DNA of 64,000 bases from Caenorhabditis elegans (Eukaryota; Nematoda; Chromadorea; Rhabditida; Rhabditidae): contig NC_003279.8 in assembly GCF_000002985.6 (NCBI RefSeq), positions 4,340,001 through 4,404,000 on the forward strand, in the 5' to 3' direction. Below, piece by piece: positions 15,001 through 25,255 of this stretch. How positions within the stretch are numbered: position 1 is the first letter of the stretch; the number at the start of each line of letters is the position of its first letter. Both the position numbers and the translations under genes were made by a program. Under the pieces are notes generated by a model, which saw only the letters and a list, made by a program, of their open reading frames with translations, ran no database searches and was not told the origin of the DNA.

Positions 15001-18000
15001 ATCAGTACGACGACGTTCTCAATGACGTTGCCGCCGAACTTGAAGATGAAACACTTCTCAAGCAATCAGCCAGTCAAGTTGCCAATGAAATTGATGACAT
15101 CAGCAAGATGATCGATTCGACCGATCCTGAAAGATCCATTTTGGATACGATCGCTAAGAGTGATATCCCTGCTCTCAAGGCCCAAATCAATCGCATCAAG
15201 GACAGAATTGTTAACGCCGACGCTTCTCGCAAACACGTCACCACTGATCCAAAGATCGCTGAAGATTTGGATAACAAACTCGCCAAGCTCCAAACCGAAC
15301 TTGACGATGCCATCAAGACTTCAGACGAGCACGACAAGGAACAACTGATTCTCTCACTGAAACTTAACATCTCTCAGTTTGAGCAGATTCCTTTGGATCA
15401 GCTCAAGTCGGACGATTTGAAGACGGCAGAAAAGGAAATCACCAACTCGTTGAAGCCAGAGGAAGCCGAGCCACTACTGGCCAAGATTCAAGAACTACGT
15501 GAGGCAAAGAGAGTCGGTGACGAAGCTCGTTCTGCCGCTCACGACCAGATTGTGGCTCTTGAAAAGGAAGCTGAAGACGTTACTGCCAAGGAATCAGCAA
15601 AGAAAAAGAAGAAGGACAAGAAGAAGTCTCCACAAGAGATGATTGACGAGCTCAGTGCTAAAGTTGTTGAAGCAAAGGCACTCATTCCAAAGATCGAAGA
15701 AGCCGCCAAGAACGAAAACCTACCAGCCGACGACAAACCAAAGGCCGAACAACTTGTCTCGAATCTCGAAGCATTCGTCAAAGATGTTGAAACTCAAGTT
15801 TCTGAGAAACAAGACGAACTCGACAAGCTGAACAACGCCAATGATGCAATCAAGAGACTTGGAGATGCTCTCGACGACGCCGAAAAGACAGTTGTCCCAA
15901 GTAGTGTACCCGCCCTTAGCGAGTTCAAGGATCGCATCGCTCCACATCTCGCCACTTTGGTTGAAGCTGTCAACGATGTTCCAGCCAGTGTTGAGCCTTC
16001 AGCCGTCGCTTTGCGTGATCGTGCCGCTAAATTCGTTTCTGATCTTGAAAAGAACATCCAAAAGACTGGTGACGATGAAAAGCGCGCCGATGAACTGAAG
16101 AACGATGTCGGAAATGCGGTCAAGAACGTGGAAGATGTTGTTTCGAAATACCAAAATCAACCTCAACCACTCGACGTGGCTAAGGACGACGCTAACAAAC
16201 TCAAGGCTACTGTAGAGCAACTTACCAAGCTGGCCGAGTCTAGCGACAAGATCGATCCACAAGTCGCCAAGGACATCAAGGACTCAAAGACTAAGGCTAA
16301 GGAATTGCTTCAGGCTCTTGAAAAAGCCATTCCACAAGAGGACGCTATTCGTCGTGAACAAGCCGAGATTAATGATCGTCTCAACAAGCTCGAGAAGGAG
16401 CTTACCAAGGTGGATGAGTTCAAACCAGAGGATGCACTTCCAATTGTTGACCAACTCGCCGCCAATACTAACACCTTGAAGACTGCCACTGATTCGAACA
16501 ACGAGAAGGCCGTCGCACCAAGTTCGCTCATTTCTCATGACGATTTGGTTGTCGGTCTTCCAGAGAAGGTCTTCCAACTTCAGCATGCCATCGATGACAA
16601 GAAGCAAGCTTTGAACAAGGCTGCAGCTGTCAACGAAATTGCTCCAAAGCTCCAGCTCGTTTCTCAACAACTCCAATCTGTACCACAAGAAGTACCAGCG
16701 TCACTTGACGAACAGAAACAACTTTTGGAGGATGTCGAAAACCAAAAGCACAATTTGGAGAACTTGCTTGCCAATCTTCCTGAAAACGACCCAACTGCTG
16801 ATGAACTCAGACAGAAGAGCCAGTGGGATTTGTCACGACTCAAGGATCTTTTGAAACAACTTGGATCTGCCGTTGGTGAAAAATTGGCTGCACTTGCCGC
16901 TTTCAATGCCGCTCGCAAAAATGCCGAAGACGCCCTTCTCGATATCACCCGTGAAGATGGAGGTGATGACAACAAATCACCAGACGAGCTTATTGATGAT
17001 CTAGCCAAGAAGGAGGAAACTGTTGCCAAGCTTCTTGATACTGTTTCCGGAGTTAAGCCTGACGAGCTCGATGATAAGGAACGAGCTGAATACAACGACT
17101 TGCTTGCAAGACTCGCGACCGCGGCTGACGTTCTGAAAGTAAGTCAATGTTTTAAATGATCTAGATATAATTGCGTTTATGCTGTAAATTCAAGTATTCC
17201 TTAGATAACACGCTTTTTCTTGGTTTCTTAAAATCAAGTGCCTACCTTACCTAAGTGCCTAGCGACCTTAAAAATTTCACTTCCAAGGTATCAATTTTAA
17301 TTACTATTATTTTCAGAACAAACGTGCCGAACTCGAACAAGCAGTCAAGGCCAAGGCCGACGAGAAATCGCTACACGACTCTGTTGACCGTATCGTATCT
17401 CGTCTTGTGCCACTTGTTCGTGAATCGGATGAGCTCCGTCACAACGCTGAAGCCGTTCCTACTCAATACGCTCCAAAGGCCGAAGAACTGAAGAAGGAGG
17501 TCGAAGCTGCGAAGGCCGTCATCGCCAACGCTCCATCGTCTGATGCTCATGTTCAACAACTCGAACAAGCTGTTGCAACCGCAGAAACTCTTATTCCGGA
17601 CCTTGAAGAAAGAGCTTCTATTTGGGAGCGTTTTGTAAAAGCAAAGGATGATTTGTACGATTATTTGGAGAAATTAGAGAACAATGTAAGCGATGTGTTG
17701 AATAGACCACGCTTGCCTGTATCACAAGCTCAACAACGTTTTAATAAATTGAAGGTTTGCTTGAAAACTCCAGATGGATTTCATATTCTAATCTTTCAGG
17801 AACAAAGTTACCTTCTCGACCGAATAAGAGATCTCAAAATTGATTTTGATGATCTCGGCGAAGCTCTATTACCACTGACTGTAGCGGAAGACGAGCTTCG
17901 TTTCATGCATGTCCACGTCGAAAGCATTGAACGACAATATGAGGTACCTTTCTTGTTTTACAATTATATTGGTTGACACTCACTTTCAGGACACAATGGA

Positions 18001-18872
18001 CAAACTGAATGCTGAGATAACAGCCGAAGTTGAACTACTTCGAACACTCGACATTCTATCAAATGAATTATCTCAATGCAAAGAAGATATCAACAATCCA
18101 TCTGTAGATGTTGATGAGTTGGTAAGTATTTCTCTGAATAGTTTCTGAAAAAAAATCATATTTTATTTTCAATCTCGAATAATTTAAATTGTTTCAGAGC
18201 CGCGCCACAATGCTCAACGATGCTATTGCTCATCTCGAAAACCAGAAGGTTGTTGTTGCTAGAAGCGAGAAGGACCGCAAATTTGTCGAAAGCAGCACTT
18301 CGATAGATCTTGACCAACTTTTAGCTGAAGCTAAACGCCTTCTTAAAGAAATCGAACCAAGACTTCAACTCGCACAGCCTGACCATGACAATGAAGATGA
18401 TGAAGATGAAGAGAAAGGAAGCGATGAGAAGCCGTATGACGTTAGAGCAGCGGCAGAAGTGCTCTCAGCACTTTATCCAGATGAACATCCGCACAATGTT
18501 CTTCGAAACATTGGTTTTGAAGAACTCCCGTCGGATTCTGAATCAAGAAGTGAATTCGACTCACTTGACAGTCGATCTGATGGATTACTTTCCCCAATTC
18601 CTGACGATTCGACTCTCAGTGAAGAACAACTCCGACGACAAAGATCCCGTTGGAGACGGGTACTCAGAACTGCTTTGCCACTTCAGGTTTGTTTATATTT
18701 TTTAATATTAATAACTAATGTCTCTCATTTTCAGGCACTGCTTGTTCTACTTATGGGAGCCGCTTGTTTGGTTCCACATTGCGACGACGAGTACTGTTGC
18801 CAACTTCTCAATAATTTCGCTAAAAGTTTTGACCCTTCGCTAGAATTCGTAAACGGGCCACCACCATTTTAA
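1..18872 (+). CDS. anc-1: ANC-1, giant KASH-domain nesprin (3' part, 5' end outside window)
   Basis: Open from the left edge (codons AAG GAA ACA at 1-9). The family tethers nuclei and other organelles to the cytoskeleton from the outer nuclear membrane. Exons as read: 1-2550, 2729-5590, 5769-8477, 8656-11364, 11543-14251, 14430-17138, 17317-17754, 17800-17943, 17990-18121, 18198-18686 and 18735-18872. Most of the protein is charged, heptad-rich helix (Glu, Asp, Lys, Leu, Ala) built of near-identical 903-residue units, each with a lysine cluster (SAKKKKKDKKK). The C-terminus is a KASH domain: a basic stretch (RRQRSRWRRVLR), one hydrophobic span (ALLVLLMGAACLV), then a short lumenal tail ending PPPF, the usual SUN-binding ending. 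The published protein has six 903-residue repeats, which fits. The actin-binding N-terminus is not in the window. The second repeat carries an odd 153-bp insertion, described separately. Confidence 0.96.
2551..2728 (+). other. Repeated 178-bp intron, first of six identical copies
   Basis: Donor AAA|GTAAGT and acceptor ATTTTCAG|AAC. The same intron recurs at 5591-5768, 8478-8655, 11365-11542, 14252-14429 and 17139-17316. It interrupts the coding sequence between VLK and NKRAEL in phase 0. Confidence 0.95.
5162..5453 (+). repeat. 153-bp in-frame duplication with NotI/ScaI linker in anc-1 repeat 2
   Basis: The 139 bases at 5162-5300 recur at 5315-5453. Between them are 14 extra bases (5301-5314): GCGGCCGC, a NotI site, followed by AGTACT, a ScaI site. 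Both junctions fall on GATC (5297-5300 and 5316-5319), and no GATC lies inside the duplicated piece. It is therefore one complete Sau3AI/MboI fragment plus a linker. The insertion adds 51 codons, reading DDRGRSTGS at the junction, and keeps the frame. No other unit has it. Confidence 0.97.
18640..18872 (+). other. KASH domain coding segment of anc-1
   Basis: Two exon parts (to 18686, then from 18735) join a basic flank, a single membrane span and a lumenal tail of about 30 residues ending in PPPF. The tail carries the pair of neighbouring cysteines (EYCC) and a single Cys (PHC) just after the membrane. In known KASH domains the last residues insert into the SUN domain pocket. Confidence 0.93.
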
Positions 18873-19216
18873 TCTTTAATTTTTTATTTTCATTACTATT
18901 CACTATTGTTTCATTCATCATGAACCTGCCCCCATACATCCCAGTTGATTTTTTCCATCACTTGCATAAGACGAATAGATTCCGATGTTTTTATTTAATT
19001 TTTACTACGACATTTTTTTGTAAATAATTTTACTTTATTTTGTTTTTAAAGCTTTATCGTTTTCTTTTAATAAAAATTAAAAAATAATAAATGTGTTCTC
19101 GTACATCAAGAAATGATGAGGTCCTTGAAAAAGCCGGCTCAATCTACTCAAGTACCGCCAGCGTGAGTCATAGCCAAACTTTCGGGGGCTCTTTTATTAG
19201 ACATTTAGTTTCTTAT
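18873..19216. other. anc-1 3' UTR and receptor-gene upstream region
   Basis: This is AT-rich sequence after the anc-1 stop. An AATAAA at 19069-19074 is a plausible anc-1 poly(A) signal. An open stretch from 19091 runs in frame into the receptor gene, but a start at 19217 gives a normal signal peptide and is preferred. Confidence 0.6.
19069..19074 (+). terminator. Poly(A) signal AATAAA for anc-1
   Basis: Canonical hexamer about 200 bases after the anc-1 stop codon and before the next gene on the same strand. Confidence 0.6.
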
Positions 19217-22200
19217 ATGCTCTTTCGACTGATATTACTACTATTTTCAATTAGGCTATGCAGTTTTACAGCATATAAAAGTTTATTCGAAACTTTACTG
19301 GCTAGGTTGAGTTGAAGCTTTAAAACACATATCATATGTACCCATTTTTCAAGATACAATAAAATTGCGTTCCCATCTGGTGAGTTCAACAATACACTCA
19401 CAATTGAATTCAAACTTCGGTTGGACCAAATTGTCGACGTGCATGAAAAAGATCAAGTTATCACTTTGAAGGGGACACTTATTCATGTAAGGCCCCAGAT
19501 GGAGAGATTCATTTTCTTATCAATTTTCTTTGTTTATAGCACTGGCTTGATTATCGACTTTCTTGGAATCCCGATGAGTTTGGTAACATTACTCTTATGC
19601 ATTTCCCTGGGGAGATGCTATGGCTCCCCGATATAATACTGTATAATAAGTAAGTTTGAGTTTCCGAAAAAAAATAGTTGATTCAAATCTAGCGCCCACG
19701 GAAGCCCGTGGGTATCAGAGACCACACAAGTGCATGTTTCATTCGAAGGACGTGTTACATGGCAACCTCCAGTAGTGTATGATGCATTTTGCAACATTGA
19801 CATTGAATGGTATCCGTATGACTTACAAATTTGTGAACTCAAGTTCGGCTCATGGACCTACGGAGGATCACAACTCAATTTAATACATGTGAGATTAAAA
19901 TCAAACTTATTTCAGTAATTTTTAGTATTAAAGCTTACTACTGATCAAGCTAATGAAAGTACTGATGCAACCGGCGATAATGTATGGAAAGTAGAGAGAG
20001 GAGTTGATTTGAGCAATTATCAGGTAAGAACTACATATCTACTTATAACAAAAAAGAACGAACTATAGGAGTCTGTTGAATGGGATTTGCTATCAGTAGA
20101 AGGGATTCGTCACAAAAAGTGGTACCCATGCTGTGACTATCCGTGAGTTAAAGAACATATAATCAATTTATACAGTAATAGCTTTTATAAAAATACTACT
20201 TTTATAATAGCTTTATAATTCAACAAGAATTTAATCACTAATTTATCTGTATCTACTAAAATATAAATTCCTATATATCTTTCCTCTCCAAATTAATACT
20301 TTTCAGATCAATTGATATCACGTATTACCTTCATATTCGTCGGAAAAAATTATTCTACACAGTCAACATGATAATTCCATGCGTCTGTCTTGCATCGATG
20401 ACTCTTTGGGTAACATCTAAATTTTTATCTAAATTTGTATTTGGACGTGGGCTAATTGTAGTCTATTAATTTATATAAGTAAACAATTCGGCAAATCGGC
20501 AAATTGTGCCGGTTTGCCGATTTGTCGGAAATTTTGATTTTCGGTAAATTGCCGATTTGCCAAACTCAATTTGCCGGAAGTGTTTAAAGGGATTTTTATA
20601 GGACGGAAACACAAAACATTTTTGAATTTTTTTTTTAATTGCCTGTTTGCCGATTTGCCGGAAATTTTCAATTCTGGCAATTTGCCGATTTGCCGGAAAA
20701 AATCGGTTGCTGTCCACCACCGGGGTAGATAATTGCACACCTTTGAAATCGCTTATGTTTTCCAGGTATTCTATCTTCCGTGTGAAAGTCATCAAAAAAT
20801 CCAGCTTTGCATTTCCGTTCTCGTCGCTCTTACACTCTATTTTCTAATGTTAATTGATATTATTCCACCAACAAGTATTGTGACTCCATTGATTCTTAAA
20901 TATCTGAGTTTCACAATGATTATGGTGGCGCTTTCAGTTACTTGCACCGTATTTGTAAGTTTTTATAATTTTTTGAAGATGGTGAATCGTCAGTATGGAA
21001 TACCATAATTAAACCATACAACATGTTTAGGTAAAGTTTTGGAAAGTGCTAATAAATAAAAGTTAGCCTTAATGAGAAATTTAGAATATTGCTACAATTT
21101 TGAAATATAATCGTTTCAACTTAATTTTGAAAGCTTCCAAAATTATGATCTATCAAATCTGAGAATTTTGCACTTTTTGACAGAAAACGTGTTTTATAAG
21201 ATTTTTAGATATATTTTCTAATGTGATTTTTGGTAATTTTAGTCACCTTGAAACTGTAATACTATAATTCAGATTCAAAATATCCACTATCGTGCTTATT
21301 ACCAACCGATGCCCAGATTTGTCAAACACTGGTTCATTGAAAAGCTCGGGAAGAAGCTTCTAATTTCAAGAAAAACCGAACAAGCTCAGTATCATAGAAC
21401 TGCTCAGCATGTCAAGGTTTTGTAATATATTCATGAGAAATGATTTATTTTGCTACTTTTCAGCAAGTCAATGCATTATCAGCCATGAATATTTTGGAGA
21501 AGCAGTTTCAGAAGACCTTGTTTGAGCTGGAGGTAAATCACTTTATGGCATATTTTTTGCTGAAGAATATCAATTTCAGATCGCCACGATGGCCAAGAAA
21601 ACAGTGACAGCCGCCCCTAAGACAGTTAATTCAATATTTCTAGAATTACCAATGATGAATCGAAGTGTTTCTGTGAAGATACGAAAACCGTCTGTGAAAG
21701 CTGTAAAGTAAGATTTTTCCCACCTGAGTTTTTCCAACTGCACTTGGAAAACATTTTCTACCGGGCAAATTGATTTTCCAGAAATCGTATGCGTCGTCTT
21801 TTGAGCATTGATATGACTGACGACATAAGAGGGTAAGTTATTCGTGTTTCAGACTATTCTTGAAATTAAATCAAATTTTGCATCCAAAATTTTGGTTTGA
21901 GTATCATGAGGGGTGGGCGGCAAATCAGCAAATTGCCGGAAAAACGGCAAATTGTGGTTTTGCACTTTTTTTTTGAAGTTTCAGAATTTCAATTTCATGA
22001 ATATATCTGAAAAAACGAGCTTTAGTCACTTCCGGCAAATTGATATCCGGCAAAATTGGCGATTTGCAGAAAATGAAATTTTTCGGGAAACCGGCAGACC
22101 GGCAATTTGCTGAATTGCCAAATTTGTCAAAAAAGTTTGCCGAACGGCAACTGCCGCCCATTCCTGGCATGATGCAAGATTATTTGGAGTTTTACGGTAG

Positions 22201-22548
22201 TTTCAATTAAATTTCACAGGAAGGAAACGGAAGAAATTTCTCCGGAAACTACAAAAGACACTGATCCAGATCGAGAGAAACTAAGAAAAGCAGAGAAAAA
22301 TATTCATTTCATTGCAAAAACTTTGACGGACGAACGAAGAGCACAAGAAGTTTGAGAACAAGTTTTGAAGTTCAATCCTAAAACATTTATTATTTTAGGC
22401 AGAAGCTGATTGGCAATTTGTGAGCCTAGTGATCGATCGGATGCTACTTATTATTTTCTCGTTTACCATCACAATTGGCACAATTTTGACTATTTTTTCA
22501 GCGCCGACAATGCGTGATAATCGAGAACCTATTGCTATCAATCCGTGA
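19217..22548 (+). CDS. Nicotinic acetylcholine receptor alpha-type subunit (Cys-loop channel)
   Basis: Fourteen exons give about 551 residues: 19217-19305, 19354-19486, 19540-19649, 19693-19888, 19934-20023, 20069-20142, 20307-20409, 20766-20954, 21273-21416, 21464-21532, 21580-21707, 21782-21832, 22220-22349 and 22399-22548. The start was chosen because [16 protein letters not shown] is a signal peptide. Landmarks in order: loop D-type [16 protein letters not shown]; the Cys-loop with Cys-13 residues-Cys (19790-19840) followed by [10 protein letters not shown]; adjacent cysteines YPCCDYP (loop C), the mark of an alpha subunit; TM1 with the IPC motif; TM2 [17 protein letters not shown]3; a long charged cytoplasmic loop; and an amphipathic helix with TM4. 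It would be a cation-channel subunit gated by acetylcholine or a related ligand at the cell surface. The acceptor at 19933 (ATTAAAG) is weak. The nearby TTTTTAG would bring a stop, so I prefer it. The exact worm gene name is not recalled. Confidence 0.92.
20475..20720. repeat. CGGCAAATTGCCG-type palindromic repeats in receptor intron
   Basis: The intron 20410-20765 is filled with short overlapping palindromes of the type CGGCAAATCGGCAAATTG and TTTGCCGATTTGCCGGAAA, in both orientations. The same words recur at 21905-22165 and 22785-22960. Confidence 0.85.
21905..22165. repeat. Second CGGCAAATTGCCG-type repeat, receptor intron 12
   Basis: It opens with GGGGTGGGCGGCAAATC and ends near GGCAACTGCCGCCCATTCC, so its ends are inverted copies of one another. 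Inside are many GGCAAATTG and TTGCCGG words. It lies wholly inside the intron 21833-22219. Confidence 0.85.
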
Positions 22549-23414
22549 ATTATGGCAAAATATTTTAGTTTATTTTTAGTTTTTCATAAATTTTTTAAAT
22601 ATTTTTTTATTGATGGAGAAGGAGGAGAAGTGAATATGACTGGGGGATTTTTGAGAGCAAAAAATTCAGAGATATGTTGATGGTCTAAAAATACCGGAAG
22701 AATTTTTAAAAAATTGTTACATATAGGAATTTATTATGCAAAAAAATGTGTGGTGCAGCTGCTCTTATTAATCAGAATCAGGGGTGGGCGGTAATTGCCG
22801 TTCGGAAAATTTTCCTGTCGACAAGTTCGGCAAATCGGCAAATTGCCAGTTTATCAAATTGCCGGAAACTTAATTTCCGGCAGTTTGCCGATATGCAGAT
22901 TTGCCGGAAATTTTGATTTTTGGCAAATTGAGTTTGTAGAATTTGCCGGAAGTTTTAAGATAAATTTTTTAAAAGACGGAAACACTTAAAACTGTGCCTT
23001 TTTGAAAGTTTTGTCCCGTTTTTTTTCTGTATTTTTTCATAGAATTTGCTTATTTTTTGAAATAGATATAGAAACATTCATAGGATACGTACAATTTTGC
23101 CGATTAAAATTGAAATTTTTTAATTTCCAAAAATAAAAATGTACAAAACCAATTTTCTATTTGCCGAAAATTTTTGAAAAGTTTTAAAAAAATTGCAAAA
23201 AAATTCCACAACTTGCAGTTCACGAAGTAGAAAAAAATCCTCGTGAACACTATTTATTTTCGGCAAATTTTTAAATTGCCCTTCTAGTTTCTAATCTTCA
23301 AAATCATTCATTTAATCAATTACGATTATTTATTTCATTCAAATTTCATTTGGAAATTTCTGTAAGTTTTTTAAATCTCTTCTTTCTTCAGCGGAACACT
23401 GTTTCTTTAGAATT
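22549..23414. other. Intergenic region with palindromic repeat
   Basis: AT-rich spacer between the receptor gene and the small charged-protein gene. Apart from the repeat at 22785-22960 I see no gene, RNA gene or strong coding signal. Confidence 0.6.
22785..22960. repeat. Third CGGCAAATTGCCG-type repeat, intergenic
   Basis: It begins GGGGTGGGCGGTAATTGCCG, like the copy at 21905, and carries the same CGGCAAATCGGCAAATTG words. It lies downstream of the receptor gene. A shorter related patch (TTCGGCAAATTTTTAAATTGCC) is at 23260. Confidence 0.82.
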
Positions 23415-24036
23415 ATGAACGTTTGCTTTGCTTTTCGTTTATTGATAGATTTCCTGGTACTGGCGTGGATTCTTACTGTTACCGCAACTCAATGTGTCTC
23501 AAAGAGAAAAATTCGAAAAGTGGATAAGGAACGTGGTCGAGGAAGACGGATGAGAGGAAGCCGGAATAAGGATGAAAAGGTTTTTCAGATATTTATTTTG
23601 TTTCAATTTGGCAAACAATTCTTAAATGTTTCAGTCACCGCCCAATGAAGAGCATCTGGAATATACAGCTATTCCACCGTCTCCAGCCACTTCGTCAATT
23701 AAAAAATCAACGCGAAAAGAGAGAACTGAGATGAAACTACAATCAACTCAGAATATGCCTACAGAGGTTTGTCATTTCTAAATCTTGTTTCCCTACCATA
23801 TATTTTTTCAGTCCACCAACCAAGCGTCCACAACTCAACAATTGTGCCCAACACAAGAAGATGACTTTTCCGCCCAAAAACAAGCCACCAAGCGTGAGTT
23901 ATTAACAAAGTCTGTCGCTACAGATATGTACTAAAATCTCCATTTTTCAGCTAAAAAGACAAAGAAGAAGGAAGAATTTTTCGAGGATCAAGATGATGAT
24001 GATACGCTTGGATGTATTAAAAGTATCGAGAATTAA
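23415..24036 (+). CDS. Small charged protein with N-terminal signal or anchor, unknown function
   Basis: Four exons (23415-23579, 23635-23766, 23812-23893, 23951-24036) give about 154 residues in one continuous frame to TAA. The N-terminus (FRLLIDFLVLAWILTVTATQC) is a hydrophobic signal peptide or anchor. It is followed at once by a strongly basic stretch (KRKIRKVDKERGRGRRMRGSR). The rest is polar and low-complexity, rich in Ser, Thr, Gln and Lys, and ends in an acidic patch (EDQDDDDT). There is no domain I recognise. The splice sites are good (TTTCAG acceptors) and an AATAAA lies at 24101, so it is probably a real gene. If the first helix is cleaved the product is secreted. If not, the positive flank suggests a cytosolic tail. 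Confidence 0.75.
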
Positions 24037-25222
24037 TTTGTTTGTTTTTCTGTGAAAAATTAATGAATTATTTTTTTTATACAATGTTTTTTTTGAAGAG
24101 AATAAAAAGTTTTTTTTGAAGTCACTGCGTTTTTTTAATCTGTAATTTGGGCGGATCAAGTTGAGAAAATTGCCAAGAATAACTTCCAATTCCGTTTGCA
24201 AGCCGCGGTGTGCACATTTTGCCAAATTTTGTTGGCCAAAGTCCTACAGCTTCACCATTAACTTCCTTCTTTGGGGTTTCGTTTAAAATTGGAATGTTAA
24301 ACATTACTACATACAGTGGTAGCCGAAATATATGCGTTTTTTGGTCTTTTCGATGATTTTTTTATAGTTTCAATATGAGAATATCACACAACACAAACTA
24401 GAAACTTTAGAATGAAAACAAAAACACATTTTTGGAATTTTTCTTGATATATCTGTGACTCAAGAATGGGGAGTATTCATGAAAAAAGTTTCAGTAAAAA
24501 AATAACTCGGAAATAATTTTCTCTAGTATATTATTCAAGAATTGAGCTGTAAGGTTGAACATGCTGAAAATAAATTTTTAATTGAGATTTGAAAAGTTAC
24601 TCAAAAACTGCATCAAAGTCGACTCATTGATTTTTGAGGCAGTTTTTGAACAACTTTTCGAAACTTTCAAAAGAAATTAAAGTTGTTTTTTTCCTGAAAC
24701 ACAATTTTCTTTATAATTCTATTTGAACTTCAATAACTAAACTTCGAAACAACGATGTGAGAAATAGGATTTCATAGGTTCCAAGTGTTTTTTAGCCAGA
24801 AGCATAGATAGGCAACAACTTTGGCAATTTCAAACTATTCGAACTATGTAATTGTAATTCAATTTCACTACAAATTTTTTGTGGAGTCAAGAGGATGTAC
24901 ACATTCAAATACAAAATGTTTATTCACGTTTCACAGTAAAAGTTCAAATTTCATCCTTGTTGAGCCATGACCACCGGCGGAATTTTTCTCATGAAGCTAT
25001 GCACGCAGAGACTCTTCCCATAATTGTCATAGAGACGACTCTGAAAATGATATATTTTGGGTCTTGTGATGAATTCAATAAAATTGATACCATAACACTG
25101 GAACGGTGCATTTGATGCTGAGTGAAGGCAGGGTCTGGCTGCAAAAAATAGAGTAACTAGAGTAGGCAGGTGTCTACCTACCTGCCTGCTTACGATACGT
25201 TAATAATGTGTATTACAGGTAT
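24037..25222. other. Intergenic region between convergent genes
   Basis: AT-rich spacer. A 60-codon open frame on the minus strand (24122-24304) has fairly protein-like composition but no visible homology or splice context. A minus-strand AATAAA (24919-24924 as TTTATT) could serve the MATH-BTB gene. Short GGTAGGCAGG-type direct and inverted repeats begin near 25160. Confidence 0.5.
24101..24106 (+). terminator. Poly(A) signal AATAAA for the small charged-protein gene
   Basis: Hexamer about 65 bases after the stop codon, within AT-rich sequence. Confidence 0.55.
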
Positions 25223-25255
25223 TCAGGCACAAGGTAGGCAGGCCGGCATGTAGAA
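25155..25255. repeat. GTAGGCAGG / CCTACCTGCCTGC short repeat cluster
   Basis: Copies of GTAGGCAGG occur in both orientations at about 25161-25190 and 25232-25245. Related words (CCTACAAGGTGCCTGCC, GGTAGGCACAAGGCAGGCAC) recur at 26540-26580 and 26670-26695, and near 63850-63905. Confidence 0.65.

Larger units (their letters stand above)
874..17615 (+). repeat. anc-1 tandem array, 2887-bp units with identical introns
   Basis: Units starting at the codons EAEPLLAK lie at 874, 3761, 6801, 9688, 12575 and 15462. The spacing is 2887 bp, except 3040 bp for the second. Each unit is 903 codons plus a 178-bp intron, and the last is partial and ends at 17615. In total there are 5.75 units: six copies of the intron and of its flanking parts, five of the middle part (3028-3760 equivalent). 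I found only four base differences: A4407 (Val to Asp), G16388 (Asn to Lys), A16880 (Asp to Glu) and T17553 (silent). Reading frames in all six phases are otherwise the same from unit to unit, so the near identity holds at nucleotide level. Confidence 0.97.

Noticed and set aside
874..17615. Array considered as a CRISPR or satellite
   Set aside because: The units are 2.9-kb coding repeats without spacers; the repeat carries a long helical protein and an intron.
19091..19216. Upstream in-frame ATG for the receptor gene at 19091
   Set aside because: It would place about 42 polar residues before the signal peptide. A start at 19217 gives a normal secretory N-terminus.
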